DNA of 64,000 nt, from positions 1,302,001 through 1,366,000 of the forward strand of contig NZ_JAXCLW010000001.1 of NCBI RefSeq assembly GCF_034044715.1. Reading direction: 5' to 3'. A program made the position numbers and the translations under genes. Positions 44,447 to 53,787 of this stretch are shown here, one piece after another; positions within the stretch are counted from its first letter, which is position 1; each line of letters begins with the position of its first letter. Origin of the DNA: Dongia_B soli (GTDB lineage Bacteria; Pseudomonadota; Alphaproteobacteria; Dongiales; Dongiaceae). The notes below the pieces were generated by a model. That model made no database searches. It saw only the letters and a program-made list of their open reading frames with translations, and had not been told where the DNA came from.

Positions 44447-45145
44447 TTACTGTGATGCCCAGATGATGCGGGCCAGCCACTGCACCTGATCGGCGGCGAG
44501 GAATTGCCCCGTATTCGTCGCCACACCGTTCTTTGCCAGCGGTTCGAGATAAAGTCCGTCAGTATCGCGCCGGCCAAGCCGACGTATCTGCACGCCGGCA
44601 CCGGCGGTACCGATCAGGACGCGGTCGCCACGGCGGATTTCCGCACCCGGCGAGACCACGACCACATCACCGTCGCGGTAGATCGGGTCGAAATCGTGAC
44701 CGTTGATCTCGATGGCATAAGCATCGGGATCGGTCGCCAGGGTCGATGAAATGCGGCCCCAGGCGGTGCCTTGCGGCCGGCCATTGGCATCGAAGCAATC
44801 TCCTTCCGCGACCCGGCTGAAGGCGACCACCGGCAAAGCACGAGCCCCGGGTACGGGCTGCCCCGTCTTGGCGATGATCCGATTGCCGCCGGGTGTCGCT
44901 TCAAATCCGCTGCCCGGCGCGCCGGTCAGAGTCACGAAGCCGCTGAAACTCTCGCCGGTCACCGCGAGAACCTTGGAGAGGGATTCTGTGCTGGGCCAGC
45001 GGGGGCGGCCTTCTCGGGTAATCCGCTTACTTGGGTTGAATGCCGTCGGATCAAGTCCGGCGCGGCGGGCCAGGCCAGAGGGGGACAGGCCGTATTTTGC
45101 CGCGAGCCGGTCGATGCCGCGCCACACATCTACGTGTTGCAACAT
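44447..45145 (-). CDS. XRE-S24 family regulator lacking the peptidase dyad
   Basis: A 232-residue protein. The N-terminal helix-turn-helix has GLSPSGLARRAGLDPTAFN and SKRITREGRPRWPSTESLSKVL, as in the alphaproteobacterial S24 repressor family. The C-terminal S24 domain has INGHDFDPIYRDGDVVVVSP and RRGDRVLIG. Family members normally have GDSM (catalytic Ser) and a later Lys; here these positions read GHDF and QIRRL, so self-cleavage seems lost. AAGGAGG lies seven bases before the ATG at 45145. It is divergent from pyrD across an AT-rich region with repeated TGCAAA motifs. Confidence 0.85.
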   Translation of the reverse strand: MLQHVDVWRGIDRLAAKYGLSPSGLARRAGLDPTAFNPSKRITREGRPRWPSTESLSKVLAVTGESFSGFVTLTGAPGSGFEATPGGNRIIAKTGQPVPGARALPVVAFSRVAEGDCFDANGRPQGTAWGRISSTLATDPDAYAIEINGHDFDPIYRDGDVVVVSPGAEIRRGDRVLIGTAGAGVQIRRLGRRDTDGLYLEPLAKNGVATNTGQFLAADQVQWLARIIWASQ

Positions 45146-45515
45146 AGTCAAGCCTCCTTCTTGTCCTTTTTCGTTATCAGCGTTACGCGGGCTCCTGGCG
45201 CAATGCGCGATGGTCCGGCGCCATGCTGACGCATCAAATCCTATGCCAATCTTGATCCCATCCTAGGACCCTTCGAAAAGCTCACAATTGCAATGATTTG
45301 CCAACAATTTCGAAATTTTTGCTAGTTGGAGCAAGGAATTTTTCGCATTATGCAAACCAGATATTTGCATTTTGCAATGAGCTATTCTCAGAATGCAAAT
45401 ATATCAATCGACGACTGTTGGCGGGTTGGTCTTCCGGCGGACGCCTGCTATAGGCTCCCCAGCATAGGGCGGGCGCCGCTGCGCCGTAGGATAATAACGG
45501 GACCGTCGGAACGTC
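45146..45515. other. 370-bp AT-rich divergent intergenic region upstream of S24 gene and pyrD
   Basis: No ORF or RNA gene is supported. The region is much more AT-rich than its surroundings between about 45270 and 45410. It holds several TTTGCA/TGCAAA and TTGCAA motifs (see the separate entry). Promoters for both divergent genes must lie here. Confidence 0.6.
45351..45399. promoter_or_regulatory. cluster of TGCAAA/TTTGCA motifs, candidate operator
   Basis: TGCAAA at 45351-45356 and 45394-45399 and TTTGCA at 45364-45369 and 45371-45376. The first pair forms an inverted repeat (GCAAA-N7-TTTGC). A related TTGCAATGATTTGCC occurs at about 45288. Four copies within 49 bp of an AT-rich divergent promoter region suggest a binding array, possibly for the adjacent S24 regulator. 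Confidence 0.5.
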
Positions 45516-46625
45516 ATGGCCGTCGATTTTTATAGATATGTGGGGCCGCTCTTGCGCCGCCTCCCGGCGGAAAGCGCCCATCGGTTGGCCGTCCGGGCGC
45601 TCCGCTTGGGATTGCCCGCGGGCCTCGGCATGGCAGCGCCCGATAAGTTAACAGCGACGCGCCTGGGGCAGCGTCTCTGGGGGCTGGATTTTCCAAATCC
45701 GGTCGGCTTGGCGGCAGGATTCGACAAGAATGGCGAGGTTTGGCGGCAGGCTTTGGCCCTGGGCTTCGGTTTTGTCGAGATCGGCAGTGTCACGCCGCGG
45801 CCGCAACCCGGCAATCCGCTCCCCCGGCTGTTCCGCCTGCCCCAGGCCGAAGCGGTGATCAACCGCATGGGGTTCAATAACGCCGGTGCTGAGGCTATGG
45901 CCCAACTTCTGGCAGGGCGGAACGGACTATCCAATCGCCAGGGCATCCTCGGCATCAATCTAGGCAAGAACAAGGCGACCGAAGACGCCGCCGCTGATTA
46001 CGAAATCGGTATCCGCCGGTTGGCGCCTTTTGCTGATTACCTCGTGATCAACGTGTCTTCACCCAACACGCCCGGTCTGCGCGCCTTGCAAGGTCGAGCG
46101 CCGCTGCAGGAGTTGATTCGCCGTAGCCGTCAGGCGTTGGCCGCGACCCTGCCGGACCAGGCGCCGCCGCTGTTGCTGAAGATCGCGCCGGATCTGACAT
46201 CGGAAGATCTGGCCGATATCGCCGCCGTCGCTTTGGAAAGTGGACCCGGCGCGTCGGCCGGGCTCGACGGGCTGATCGTCAGCAACACCACCATCACCCG
46301 CCCGGCCGGGATTGATCAGCTGCTGGCCAAGGAAACCGGCGGGCTGAGCGGGCGGCCGCTGTTCCCTTTATCAACCGAGATTCTGCGCCAGATGTATCGG
46401 CTGACCGGAGGGCGCCTGCCGATCATCGGCACCGGCGGAATTTCCAATGCGGCAGAGGCCTATGCCAAGATCCGGGCTGGCGCTTCATTGGTGCAGCTTT
46501 ACAGCGCGCTGGTCTATCACGGGCCCGCACTGGTGACCCGGATCAACCGGGATCTCGCCGAGCTGCTGGCGAAGGATGGCTTCGATAATGTTTCGGCGGC
46601 GGTCGGCGCTGATCATCGTGCATGA
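45516..46625 (+). CDS. pyrD: dihydroorotate dehydrogenase (quinone), class 2
   Basis: Membrane-associated FMN enzyme of 369 residues that oxidises dihydroorotate in pyrimidine synthesis using quinone. The N-terminal amphipathic region YRYVGPLLRRLPAESAHRLA marks class 2. NPVGLAAGFDKNGE, GSVTPRPQPGNPLPR and NRMGFNNAGAEA form the FMN and substrate sites. NVSSPNTPGLR contains the catalytic Ser, and IGTGGISNAAEA binds the FMN phosphate. It lies alone, divergent from the S24 regulator gene. The symbol is standard for this enzyme. Confidence 0.95.
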   Translation: MAVDFYRYVGPLLRRLPAESAHRLAVRALRLGLPAGLGMAAPDKLTATRLGQRLWGLDFPNPVGLAAGFDKNGEVWRQALALGFGFVEIGSVTPRPQPGNPLPRLFRLPQAEAVINRMGFNNAGAEAMAQLLAGRNGLSNRQGILGINLGKNKATEDAAADYEIGIRRLAPFADYLVINVSSPNTPGLRALQGRAPLQELIRRSRQALAATLPDQAPPLLLKIAPDLTSEDLADIAAVALESGPGASAGLDGLIVSNTTITRPAGIDQLLAKETGGLSGRPLFPLSTEILRQMYRLTGGRLPIIGTGGISNAAEAYAKIRAGASLVQLYSALVYHGPALVTRINRDLAELLAKDGFDNVSAAVGADHRA

Positions 46626-46675
46626 AAGCGCGCCTTAATGCAGTCTTAACCGTAAACCGTTAAGCAGGACGAACG

Positions 46676-48064
46676 ATGCGACGCGGATCTCACGTCCTGA
46701 TCTTTTGTCTTTATGCGCTGGCCGCTGCGGTTCTGGCGTATGGCCTGCCGCGTCATCTGCCGATGATCAAGCTGGAGATAGCGATCATCGCCGGTGGCTT
46801 CATCCTCCTGTTCGCGGCGCTGCTGCATGTTCTGCTGGCCCTGGCGGCGCATAACAAAGCCTTGCGCCGTGAGATGGCTGAGGTCGAACAGGCGATGAAC
46901 CGCCTTTATGGCGATCAGCAGCGCCTCACCGTCACGGTGGAGCGGATCGATGAATCGCTAACGGCGTTGGAAAATCAGGCGGCACCGGACGTCGGCAATG
47001 TGGTGGCCGAGGTGAAGGTGCTCCAGTCGTTGGTGGAGCGGCTTTACTCCGCCCGTGCCAATGACACGGTCTCCCAGCAAGCTGAAAAGGCTGCCGCTGC
47101 GCCGGTGGCTGCCGCGGCAGCCGCCGGTGCGCCGATGGCTTTGGGACAGGCCGCCGCTGTTCAATCGGAAAAAAAGCCCAACCCGGCACGCCGTCAAGTC
47201 CAGAAACCTGCACCCGCTGCTGCCGCGGAGGCCGGAAAAGCCGTCTCGCCGACCGAAGCCAATGGCGCTAGTCTGCCGATGCCGCCCATCGCCGAAGGGC
47301 TGGACGAAAGCACCATTCTCGATCTTGTGCGCGATGGTCTGCGGGAAAACGGTGTCGAGCTGGCAGTCCAGCCGATCGTCAGCCTGCCGCAGCGCAAGCG
47401 GCGCTATTTCGAATGTTCCTCGCCGATCCGCGTTGGCCAGGACCGCGTTTTGGTACCGGAACAATATATCGACATTGCCGAACGGCATGGCTTGATCACG
47501 GCGATCGACAATCTGATGCTGTTCCGCTGCATTCAGATGCTGCGCCGCTTGCGCCGCTCGAATGCCACGACCGGCTTCTTCCTGAACATCTCCCATTACA
47601 CCCTGGCAGACCGCGACTTCTTCCGGCAATTCATCAATCTGATGTCACAGCACGTCGAATTGGCGCCCAATCTGATTTTCGAGTTCTCCCAGCGGGCGAT
47701 CGAGAATGCCGATCCGGCACTGTGGGGCGACCTAGGCCGGCTGGCGCAGATGGGCTTCCGTTTCGCCATCGATCAGATCTACAGCCTGGATATCGATGTC
47801 GCCGATCTCTCCAGTCGGCATTTTCGCTTCCTGAAGCTCGACGCGACGAATCTGCTGGAGGCGGTCTCCGCCGGCCAGATCGGGGACGATCCCAGCGCGC
47901 TGAAGCGCATTCTCGATTCCTATGCCATCGACCTCATCGTCGAGGGGATCGAGAACGAAAACATGTTGCGCGAATTGCTGGATTTGCACATCGATTTCGG
48001 CCAGGGCTATCTGTTCGGCGAGCCGCGCCTGGTGCGCAGCGAAATGGCCAGTCCGCTCACTTAA
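46676..48064 (+). CDS. TipF-like membrane protein with degenerate EAL domain
   Basis: A 462-residue protein with two N-terminal membrane helices (about 6-24 and 33-58), a coiled coil to about 130, an Ala/Pro-rich linker and an EAL-type domain. The signature reads ECS instead of EAL, the DDFG loop reads DQIYS, and other ligands are partial (VEGIEN is kept). Phosphodiesterase activity is unlikely, but c-di-GMP binding is possible. This architecture matches Caulobacter TipF, a c-di-GMP receptor for flagellar positioning. AGGA precedes the ATG. The following HAD phosphatase gene is 86 bp away. Confidence 0.8.
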   Translation: MRRGSHVLIFCLYALAAAVLAYGLPRHLPMIKLEIAIIAGGFILLFAALLHVLLALAAHNKALRREMAEVEQAMNRLYGDQQRLTVTVERIDESLTALENQAAPDVGNVVAEVKVLQSLVERLYSARANDTVSQQAEKAAAAPVAAAAAAGAPMALGQAAAVQSEKKPNPARRQVQKPAPAAAAEAGKAVSPTEANGASLPMPPIAEGLDESTILDLVRDGLRENGVELAVQPIVSLPQRKRRYFECSSPIRVGQDRVLVPEQYIDIAERHGLITAIDNLMLFRCIQMLRRLRRSNATTGFFLNISHYTLADRDFFRQFINLMSQHVELAPNLIFEFSQRAIENADPALWGDLGRLAQMGFRFAIDQIYSLDIDVADLSSRHFRFLKLDATNLLEAVSAGQIGDDPSALKRILDSYAIDLIVEGIENENMLRELLDLHIDFGQGYLFGEPRLVRSEMASPLT

Positions 48065-48150
48065 ATCACGGCCATTGACTTAGGTCCCGTTGCCGGGCAA
48101 AGCCGTCTTGCCATCATTTCCGCTTTGTTTCTTTTGGACTGAGTGCTGTC

Positions 48151-49023
48151 ATGCCCGATCAACTCCTTTTTCCGCGCGGCGTCCGTGACCTGATCGACCA
48201 GATCGATTGCGTCATCCTTGACCTTTGGGGCTGCATGCATGATGGCGTGACCTGCTATCCGGCGGCGATGGACTGCCTGCATCACCTGCGCCGGGCTGGC
48301 AAAAAAGTCGCGATCATTTCCAATGCGCCGCGCCGTATCGGTGAGGTGGCGAAAAGGATCGCCGAAATGGGCATCACGCCGGATCTTTATGACGGAATCT
48401 ATTCGTCCGGCGAGGAAACCTGGCACCAATTGCATGATCGCCCGACGCCGGAATTCCGCCATATCGGCCGCGCTGTCTACCCCTTCATGTCGGCAAAGGA
48501 CCAAACCCTGTTGAGCGGCCTAAATCTGGACGTGGTGCAGGATGTCAGCCGCGCCGGCTTCCTGCTGGCGATCGGGGTTGACGGGCCGCAGGATACGGTC
48601 GAGCAGTTCGAGGAGGTGTTGCGCCGGGCCGTCTGGGACGGGCTGCCATTGATCTGCGCCAATCCCGATCTCCTGGTTCATCGCGGCGGCGTCGCGGAAA
48701 TCTGTGCGGGTGCGATCGCTGCCCGGTTCCAGGAACTGGGCGGGAAGGTGATCTATAACGGCAAGCCTTATCCTGGCATCTATCAGCGATGTTTTGCCGA
48801 AATGCAGGTCGACGACCCGGCGCGCGTGTTAGCGATCGGTGATTCCTGCCGCACCGATGTGGCGGGGGCCATGGCGGCGGGAGCAAAATCGCTTTTCCTC
48901 GGCGGCGGCATCCATCACGGCGAGGTGCTGAAGGATGGGGAAATCGACCGCCAAGCCACCATGGGCCTGCTGCGGCACTATGAAGTGACAGCGGATTACG
49001 CCATGCCGGCCCTTGCCTGGTGA
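48151..49023 (+). CDS. HAD-superfamily hydrolase, TIGR01459-type (NagD-like)
   Basis: A 290-residue HAD phosphatase of subclass IIA. The nucleophile motif is ILDLWGCMHDGV, where the usual second Asp of DxD is Trp, as in the TIGR01459 family (DxWGxxH). AIISNAPRRIGEVA is motif II, and GKPYPGIYQRCFAEM and IGDSCRTDVAGAMAAG are motifs III and IV. The substrate is unknown. It is next to the TipF-like gene, an association also seen in other alphaproteobacteria (from memory). Confidence 0.87.
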   Translation: MPDQLLFPRGVRDLIDQIDCVILDLWGCMHDGVTCYPAAMDCLHHLRRAGKKVAIISNAPRRIGEVAKRIAEMGITPDLYDGIYSSGEETWHQLHDRPTPEFRHIGRAVYPFMSAKDQTLLSGLNLDVVQDVSRAGFLLAIGVDGPQDTVEQFEEVLRRAVWDGLPLICANPDLLVHRGGVAEICAGAIAARFQELGGKVIYNGKPYPGIYQRCFAEMQVDDPARVLAIGDSCRTDVAGAMAAGAKSLFLGGGIHHGEVLKDGEIDRQATMGLLRHYEVTADYAMPALAW

Positions 49024-49095
49024 TGCGCGTGCTTGCCCAATGATCACTCATCGGGCGATCCTGTCCGACACAGCGGCGCAATTGAGATCGTACCG

Positions 49096-50922
49096 ATGGC
49101 TGAGCAGCAGAGCCGGACCTGGATCACCGAATTCGACCATCCGCCGGAGGTAATCTGGTCGTTGATGGCCGATACGGCCAGGTTCAATGAAGCAAGCGGC
49201 CTGCCGATTCATATCGTCAGCGAAACGGTGCAACCGGATGGTAGCGTCCTTGCCATCGCCAGGGCGAAGATCGGACCGGTCAAACTCGAATGGCGCGAGA
49301 TCCCGGCGAACTGGATCAGCGGGCAATGGTTGGAACACAATCGTCTATTCACGCGCGGCCCGCTGCGCTTCCTCGGGGCGGAAATAGAGCTCGAACCAAG
49401 CGATCGCGGCTGCCGCATGACCTACCGGGTGAGGGCGAGTCCCGCCAATTGGTTCGGCCGGCTGGTCCTGGCGACCGGTTTCTTCCGCGCGGCCGAACGC
49501 AGCTTCAGGCGTATGACGGCCTCGGCCAATGCCTATGCCAAAGGTGAAGCGGAACAGGTCTTTCCCTATACGCCGCCGCCAGTCTCGCCGGGGTTGCGAA
49601 GCCGTCTCGACCGGATCATCGCCGAGATCGAGGCGACCCCGAATGGCCATGGCCTTGCCCGACGTTTGGCCGATTTCGTGGTTACGGCTCAGGAAGTCGA
49701 TCTTTGGCATATTCGACCACTGGGCCTGGCGCATCGATGGAACCGGCCGGCTTTGCACGTGATCGAGCTCTGTTTGCAGGCGGTGCGCAGCGGCCTGCTG
49801 GAATTGCGCTGGGATTTGCTTTGTCCAAGTTGCCGCGGCGCGAAAGCCTGGTCGGGAACCCTCGACCAACTGCCGCGGAAGGTGCATTGTCCCACCTGCA
49901 ATATCGATTACGACCGCGAATTCTCCCGCAATGTCGAAGCCAGCTTCCGGCCGAGCCCGGCGATCCGCGCGCTGGAGACGGGCGAGTATTGTGTCTGGGG
50001 ACCGATGTCGGAACCGCATGTGAAATTGCAGGTTGCGATCGCTCCCGGCGAAAACCGGGATTTCTCGCTCGCGCTTGTGCCAGGTCCCTTTCGGTTGCGC
50101 ACTTTCGAGGGCGGTCCGGTCGAGGAGATCGACTGGCACGATGATCATCGATTGGCATTTGCTCATCTCGGCGACACGATCCGGCGGGATGATCTTTCCA
50201 TTGCGGGCGAAAACCCGCGAAGTCCAAAAGGCCGTGCGACGATCCGCCTGGAAAACCGCAGCGACAGGTGGCGGACCTTCGTGATCGAGGATCGGCATTG
50301 GATTGCCGAGGCCCTGACCGCCGACCGGGTGACGGCCCTTCAAGCCTTCCGCGACCTCTTCTCCGATGATGTGCTGCGGCCGGGCGACGACGTGACGGTC
50401 GGTCATGTGGCTCTGCTTTTCACCGATCTCAAGGGATCGACGGCGCTGTATCGCCGGGTCGGCGATGCGGCGGCTTATCGCCTGGTGCGCAATCACTTCG
50501 CCTTTCTGACGGCCGTCATCCGGGCCCATGAAGGCACCGTGGTGAAGACCATCGGCGATGCCGTCATGGCGGCCTTCATCGATAATAACCAGGCGGTCGC
50601 GGCGGCACTCGCAATCCAGGGCCGGATCGCCGATTTCAATCGCGAGAACGGATTGAGCGAGGGGTTGGTGATCAAGCTCGGCATTCATGCCGGTCCGGTG
50701 ATCGCGGTCACCTTGAATGACCGGCTCGATTATTTCGGTTCGACCGTCAATATGGCGGCGCGGCTACAGGGCCAATCCGTCGGCGGTGACCTGATCCTCT
50801 CGGCGGAGGTGGCAGCAGGCGAGTCATTAGCGCCACTGCTCAGCAACCTGACGGTTCTCGCCGACCAGGCGGTGCTGAAAGGTTTCGACACGCCGCAGCC
50901 TTTTGTTCGTGTCCGACCTTGA
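49096..50922 (+). CDS. class III adenylate cyclase with SRPBCC and DUF5939-type domains
   Basis: About 608 residues from the ATG at 49096. Residues 1-160 form an SRPBCC/START-like domain (TWITEFDHPPEVIWSLMAD). The middle region (about 170-380) is a DUF5939-like domain with a zinc-ribbon pattern (CPSC then CPTC). The C-terminal class III cyclase domain has LLFTDLKGSTALYRR (metal Asp) and VVKTIGDAVMAAFI. The product is cAMP or cGMP, and the START domain may sense a hydrophobic ligand. An earlier TTG at 49033 is open but less likely. It follows the HAD gene by 72 bp. Confidence 0.85.
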   Translation: MAEQQSRTWITEFDHPPEVIWSLMADTARFNEASGLPIHIVSETVQPDGSVLAIARAKIGPVKLEWREIPANWISGQWLEHNRLFTRGPLRFLGAEIELEPSDRGCRMTYRVRASPANWFGRLVLATGFFRAAERSFRRMTASANAYAKGEAEQVFPYTPPPVSPGLRSRLDRIIAEIEATPNGHGLARRLADFVVTAQEVDLWHIRPLGLAHRWNRPALHVIELCLQAVRSGLLELRWDLLCPSCRGAKAWSGTLDQLPRKVHCPTCNIDYDREFSRNVEASFRPSPAIRALETGEYCVWGPMSEPHVKLQVAIAPGENRDFSLALVPGPFRLRTFEGGPVEEIDWHDDHRLAFAHLGDTIRRDDLSIAGENPRSPKGRATIRLENRSDRWRTFVIEDRHWIAEALTADRVTALQAFRDLFSDDVLRPGDDVTVGHVALLFTDLKGSTALYRRVGDAAAYRLVRNHFAFLTAVIRAHEGTVVKTIGDAVMAAFIDNNQAVAAALAIQGRIADFNRENGLSEGLVIKLGIHAGPVIAVTLNDRLDYFGSTVNMAARLQGQSVGGDLILSAEVAAGESLAPLLSNLTVLADQAVLKGFDTPQPFVRVRP

Positions 50923-51021
50923 GTTGCGCCTCCCGAAGCGCAGTAACGAATTATAAAGGTGGCAGCGCCAGTCTGGGGCCGATGACGGGATCGATGACCC
51001 GGCCAGAAGGGGTGATGCGAC

Positions 51022-51549
51022 GTGAAGCCCGAGAATACGAGCGGGAAAAGACCGGGCGGCGACGAATGTCAGCGCCGCTATCTGGAATTATGCTTGCAGG
51101 CGCGTGGTTCGAATGTTCACGAAGAAACCCTGCTCGCGACCGATTATCTGAATCATATCAACGAAATCGTCATGCTGCTGGAGCTCATCCCCGATCTTCC
51201 GGATTGTCTGGAGGATTGCAAGGCATGGCGACCGCTCAGTTATCAGGAGCATTTCGCCCAAAGCGGTATCGCCGATCGCGATCTGGCGATCGAAGCCTAC
51301 GACTATGTCCCGGCGGAATTCCGCCAGCCATTTGACCGGCTGGTGGGTGAAATGAACCGCCTGGTGGCGCTCTCGGTCGTCAGGCTGGAGCAGTTGCTGA
51401 CGAAAGGCGAGGATGATGTCCTCCGCCTGGTGGCCTCCCGCGCCTCGCATAATCTTCAGGACCTGATCGGTCAGGCCAGCGCAGTCATTCACGGCCATGC
51501 CGAAATCATGGGCCAGGACAAGATCGACGCACTGATGGAATTGGGCTGA
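51022..51549 (+). CDS. hypothetical protein, unknown function
   Basis: A 175-residue, probably helical, soluble protein. AAGGGG lies about ten bases before the GTG start. The sequence LCLQARGSNVHEETLLATDYLNHINEIVMLLELIPD is the most distinctive part (split here as a helical pair), followed by CLEDCKAW. There is no signal peptide or cofactor motif. I do not recognise the family. It lies 99 bp after the adenylate cyclase and may be cotranscribed. Confidence 0.65.
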   Translation: MKPENTSGKRPGGDECQRRYLELCLQARGSNVHEETLLATDYLNHINEIVMLLELIPDLPDCLEDCKAWRPLSYQEHFAQSGIADRDLAIEAYDYVPAEFRQPFDRLVGEMNRLVALSVVRLEQLLTKGEDDVLRLVASRASHNLQDLIGQASAVIHGHAEIMGQDKIDALMELG

Positions 51550-51583
51550 AGCCTAGTGTTTTGCGGAACGGCGCCGGATGCCT

Positions 51584-52505
51584 TTAAGCCTCCCGAGCGA
51601 TTTTTCCAACCGCCGGCTCTTTGCTCAGCCGCTCAACCAGAAAATCGACAAAGGCCCTCAGTTTCGGCGGCTGGACATGGCCGCGCGGAAAGACCGCATG
51701 GAGTTCGGGGCAACGGCCGAACCAGCCGGGCAGTATCGGCCGCACAAGTCCGTCGGTTACATGGCGGGCCATGATCATATCGGTCGCCATCATGAGGCCG
51801 GCGCCTGCGAATAGCGGCGCCTTGAGAATCTCCGGATCATCGGCCTCGATCACCGGTGTAATTTCATAGCTTTCGACAACGCCGTCCCTGCTCATTGTCC
51901 AAGCATAGCCGCCGGCGCGCCGGGCGATACGGGTGACCAGTGCGGAATGGCGTTGCAAATCGAAAGGATGCGCGGGCTCCCCATGCTCGGCCAGGTAAGC
52001 GGGGCTTGCGTAAATACGATTGGGTAGCACCGCCAGGCGTCGCGCGACCAATGCGGAGTCAACCAGCGGCCCCATGCGGAGCGCGACGTCGATCTGCTCT
52101 TCGACCAGGTCGAGCGTGACTGAGGACGAGGTCGATATGCACCTCGGGATAGAGCGAGCGGAATTCCGCCAGCAAAGGCCCGACCAGGCTGAGCATCAAC
52201 GAATAGGATGAGCTGACGCGCAGCGTGCCGCGCGGCCGGCCCTGCAGCTGTCCAACCGATGCCTCGGCTTCGGCCAGCGCCTGGACGATGTGGCGGCATT
52301 GCTGGAAGTACACCGCGCCCGCTTCCGTCAAGCTCAGCCGCCGGGTCGTGCGATGAAGCAACTGCGCGCCCAATTTCAACTCGAGCTCGCGGATACGTCG
52401 GCTGACGGTTGTCTTGGGGAGGCGAAGCTTCTGGGCGGCGGCGGTAAAGCTGCCGCCTTCGACGACTTTGATGAAAGCGAGAGTATCGTTGAGGTGGGCT
52501 TCCAT
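51584..52505 (-). pseudogene. LysR family transcriptional regulator, frameshifted
   Basis: Two reverse ORFs together give a complete LysR protein of about 300 residues. The first (from 52505) has the winged helix TLAFIKVVEGGSFTAAAQKL, then LPKTTVSRRIRELELKLGAQLLHR, and the start of the effector domain to IDLVLSH. The second begins at LDLVEEQIDVALRMG and continues in another frame to the usual end (PPKLRAFVDFLVERL). The shift lies at about 52105-52125 with no long homopolymer. The regulator is probably non-functional, unless the shift is a sequencing error. It is divergent from a hydrolase gene that is also frameshifted. Confidence 0.85.
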
Positions 52506-52646
52506 ATGGAACTCGATTGTGCCACCCATGGCACAATCTTTGCGGAAATCTCCGAATAATCAAGCCGGTTTCGTGGGCGTAGACAGGGGATGTGCCGAGG
52601 GAAACCTGTCTCGGCTGTAACCCAGATCCCTTCTAGGAGTACGACA

Positions 52647-53680
52647 ATGAACCGTTTTCTGACCTCAATCTTCGTCTTAGGAGCACTCACCGCCATGATC
52701 CAGACTGCCAATGCCGCGTCCGATGCGGCGAAGGACCTCCGCATCGATCCGCAGGTGCGGGCGTTCCTGTCGAACGTGAACAAGGACCCGAGCCCCTTCT
52801 GGACGCTTCCCGGGCCGCAGGTGCGGGCGGTGCTGACCGGGTTACAGGCCAAGACACCGGTTGACCTCTCGGGTGTCATCATTCCGAGAAGACAATCAGC
52901 CAGGATGGCCGCAGCGTGAAGCTTTACATCATGAAGCCGGAGCATATTACCGGAACGCCACCGGTGCTGCTCTTTATCCATGGCGGCGTGTGGATCGCCG
53001 GCAATTTCGAAAACCACAAGCGGCTCGTCCGTGATCTGGTGGTCCGGTCAGGTGCCGCCGCCGTTTTCGTCGAATACACGCCGATTCCGGACGCAATTTT
53101 CCCGACCCAGATCGAGCAGAGTTATGCAGCGGCCAAATGGATCGCAGCGCATGGTGCCGAGCTCGGTCTGGATGGCAGCCGTATGGCCGTCGCTGGCAAT
53201 TCGGTGGGTGGCGATATGACCGCTGCCCTCGCATTGATGGCGAAGGATCGCGGCGGACCGGACATCCGGTTGCAGGTACTCCTCATCCCAGCAACTGACA
53301 CTAATTTCGAGACGCAGTCCTATCGCGATTTCGATAGGGGCCGCTTCCTGCCGCGTGCCTTCATGCAGTTCGGCTGGAACATCTACGCGCCGGACGCAAA
53401 GACGAGGGCGAATCCCTATGCGGTGCCGATGCGGGCGACGCTCGACCAGTTGCGCGGCTTGCCGCCGGCACTGGTGATCACCGCCGAAAACGATCCGTTG
53501 CGCGACGAGGGCGAAGCCTATGCCCGTAAGCTGAAGGAAGCCGGCGTGCCGGTAACCGCGACCCGCTATAACGGCACGATCCATGATTTCGTCTTGCTGA
53601 ACGGGATCAAGGATGTCCCCAGCACCCAGGCGGCGCTTGAACAGGTCGGTGAAGCCGTCCGCAATGCCTTGATGAAGTGA
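52647..53680 (+). pseudogene. alpha/beta hydrolase (exported), frameshifted
   Basis: The ATG at 52647 has AGGAG seven bases upstream and starts a signal peptide (MNRFLTSIFVLGALTA, cleavage near ANA). The frame continues to VDLSGV, then reads out into a short frame ending at 52919. From about 52885 the sequence EKTISQDGRSVKLYI continues in the next frame to 53680. One base is missing near 52880-52886. The downstream part has LFIHGGVWIAG (oxyanion hole), GNSVGGDM (nucleophile Ser) and a C-terminal IHDF with the catalytic His. A 255-codon ORF from GTG 52916 would lack the export signal. Confidence 0.85.
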
Positions 53681-53787
53681 ACCACAGGTGTGAACCGCCA
53701 GAAGTGAATCGCTGATGTGACCGAACGGGGAGGCGACCTCACGCTCGCTTCCCCGCCCATCGCTCGCCTTATTCGAAAGGTCCTGTC

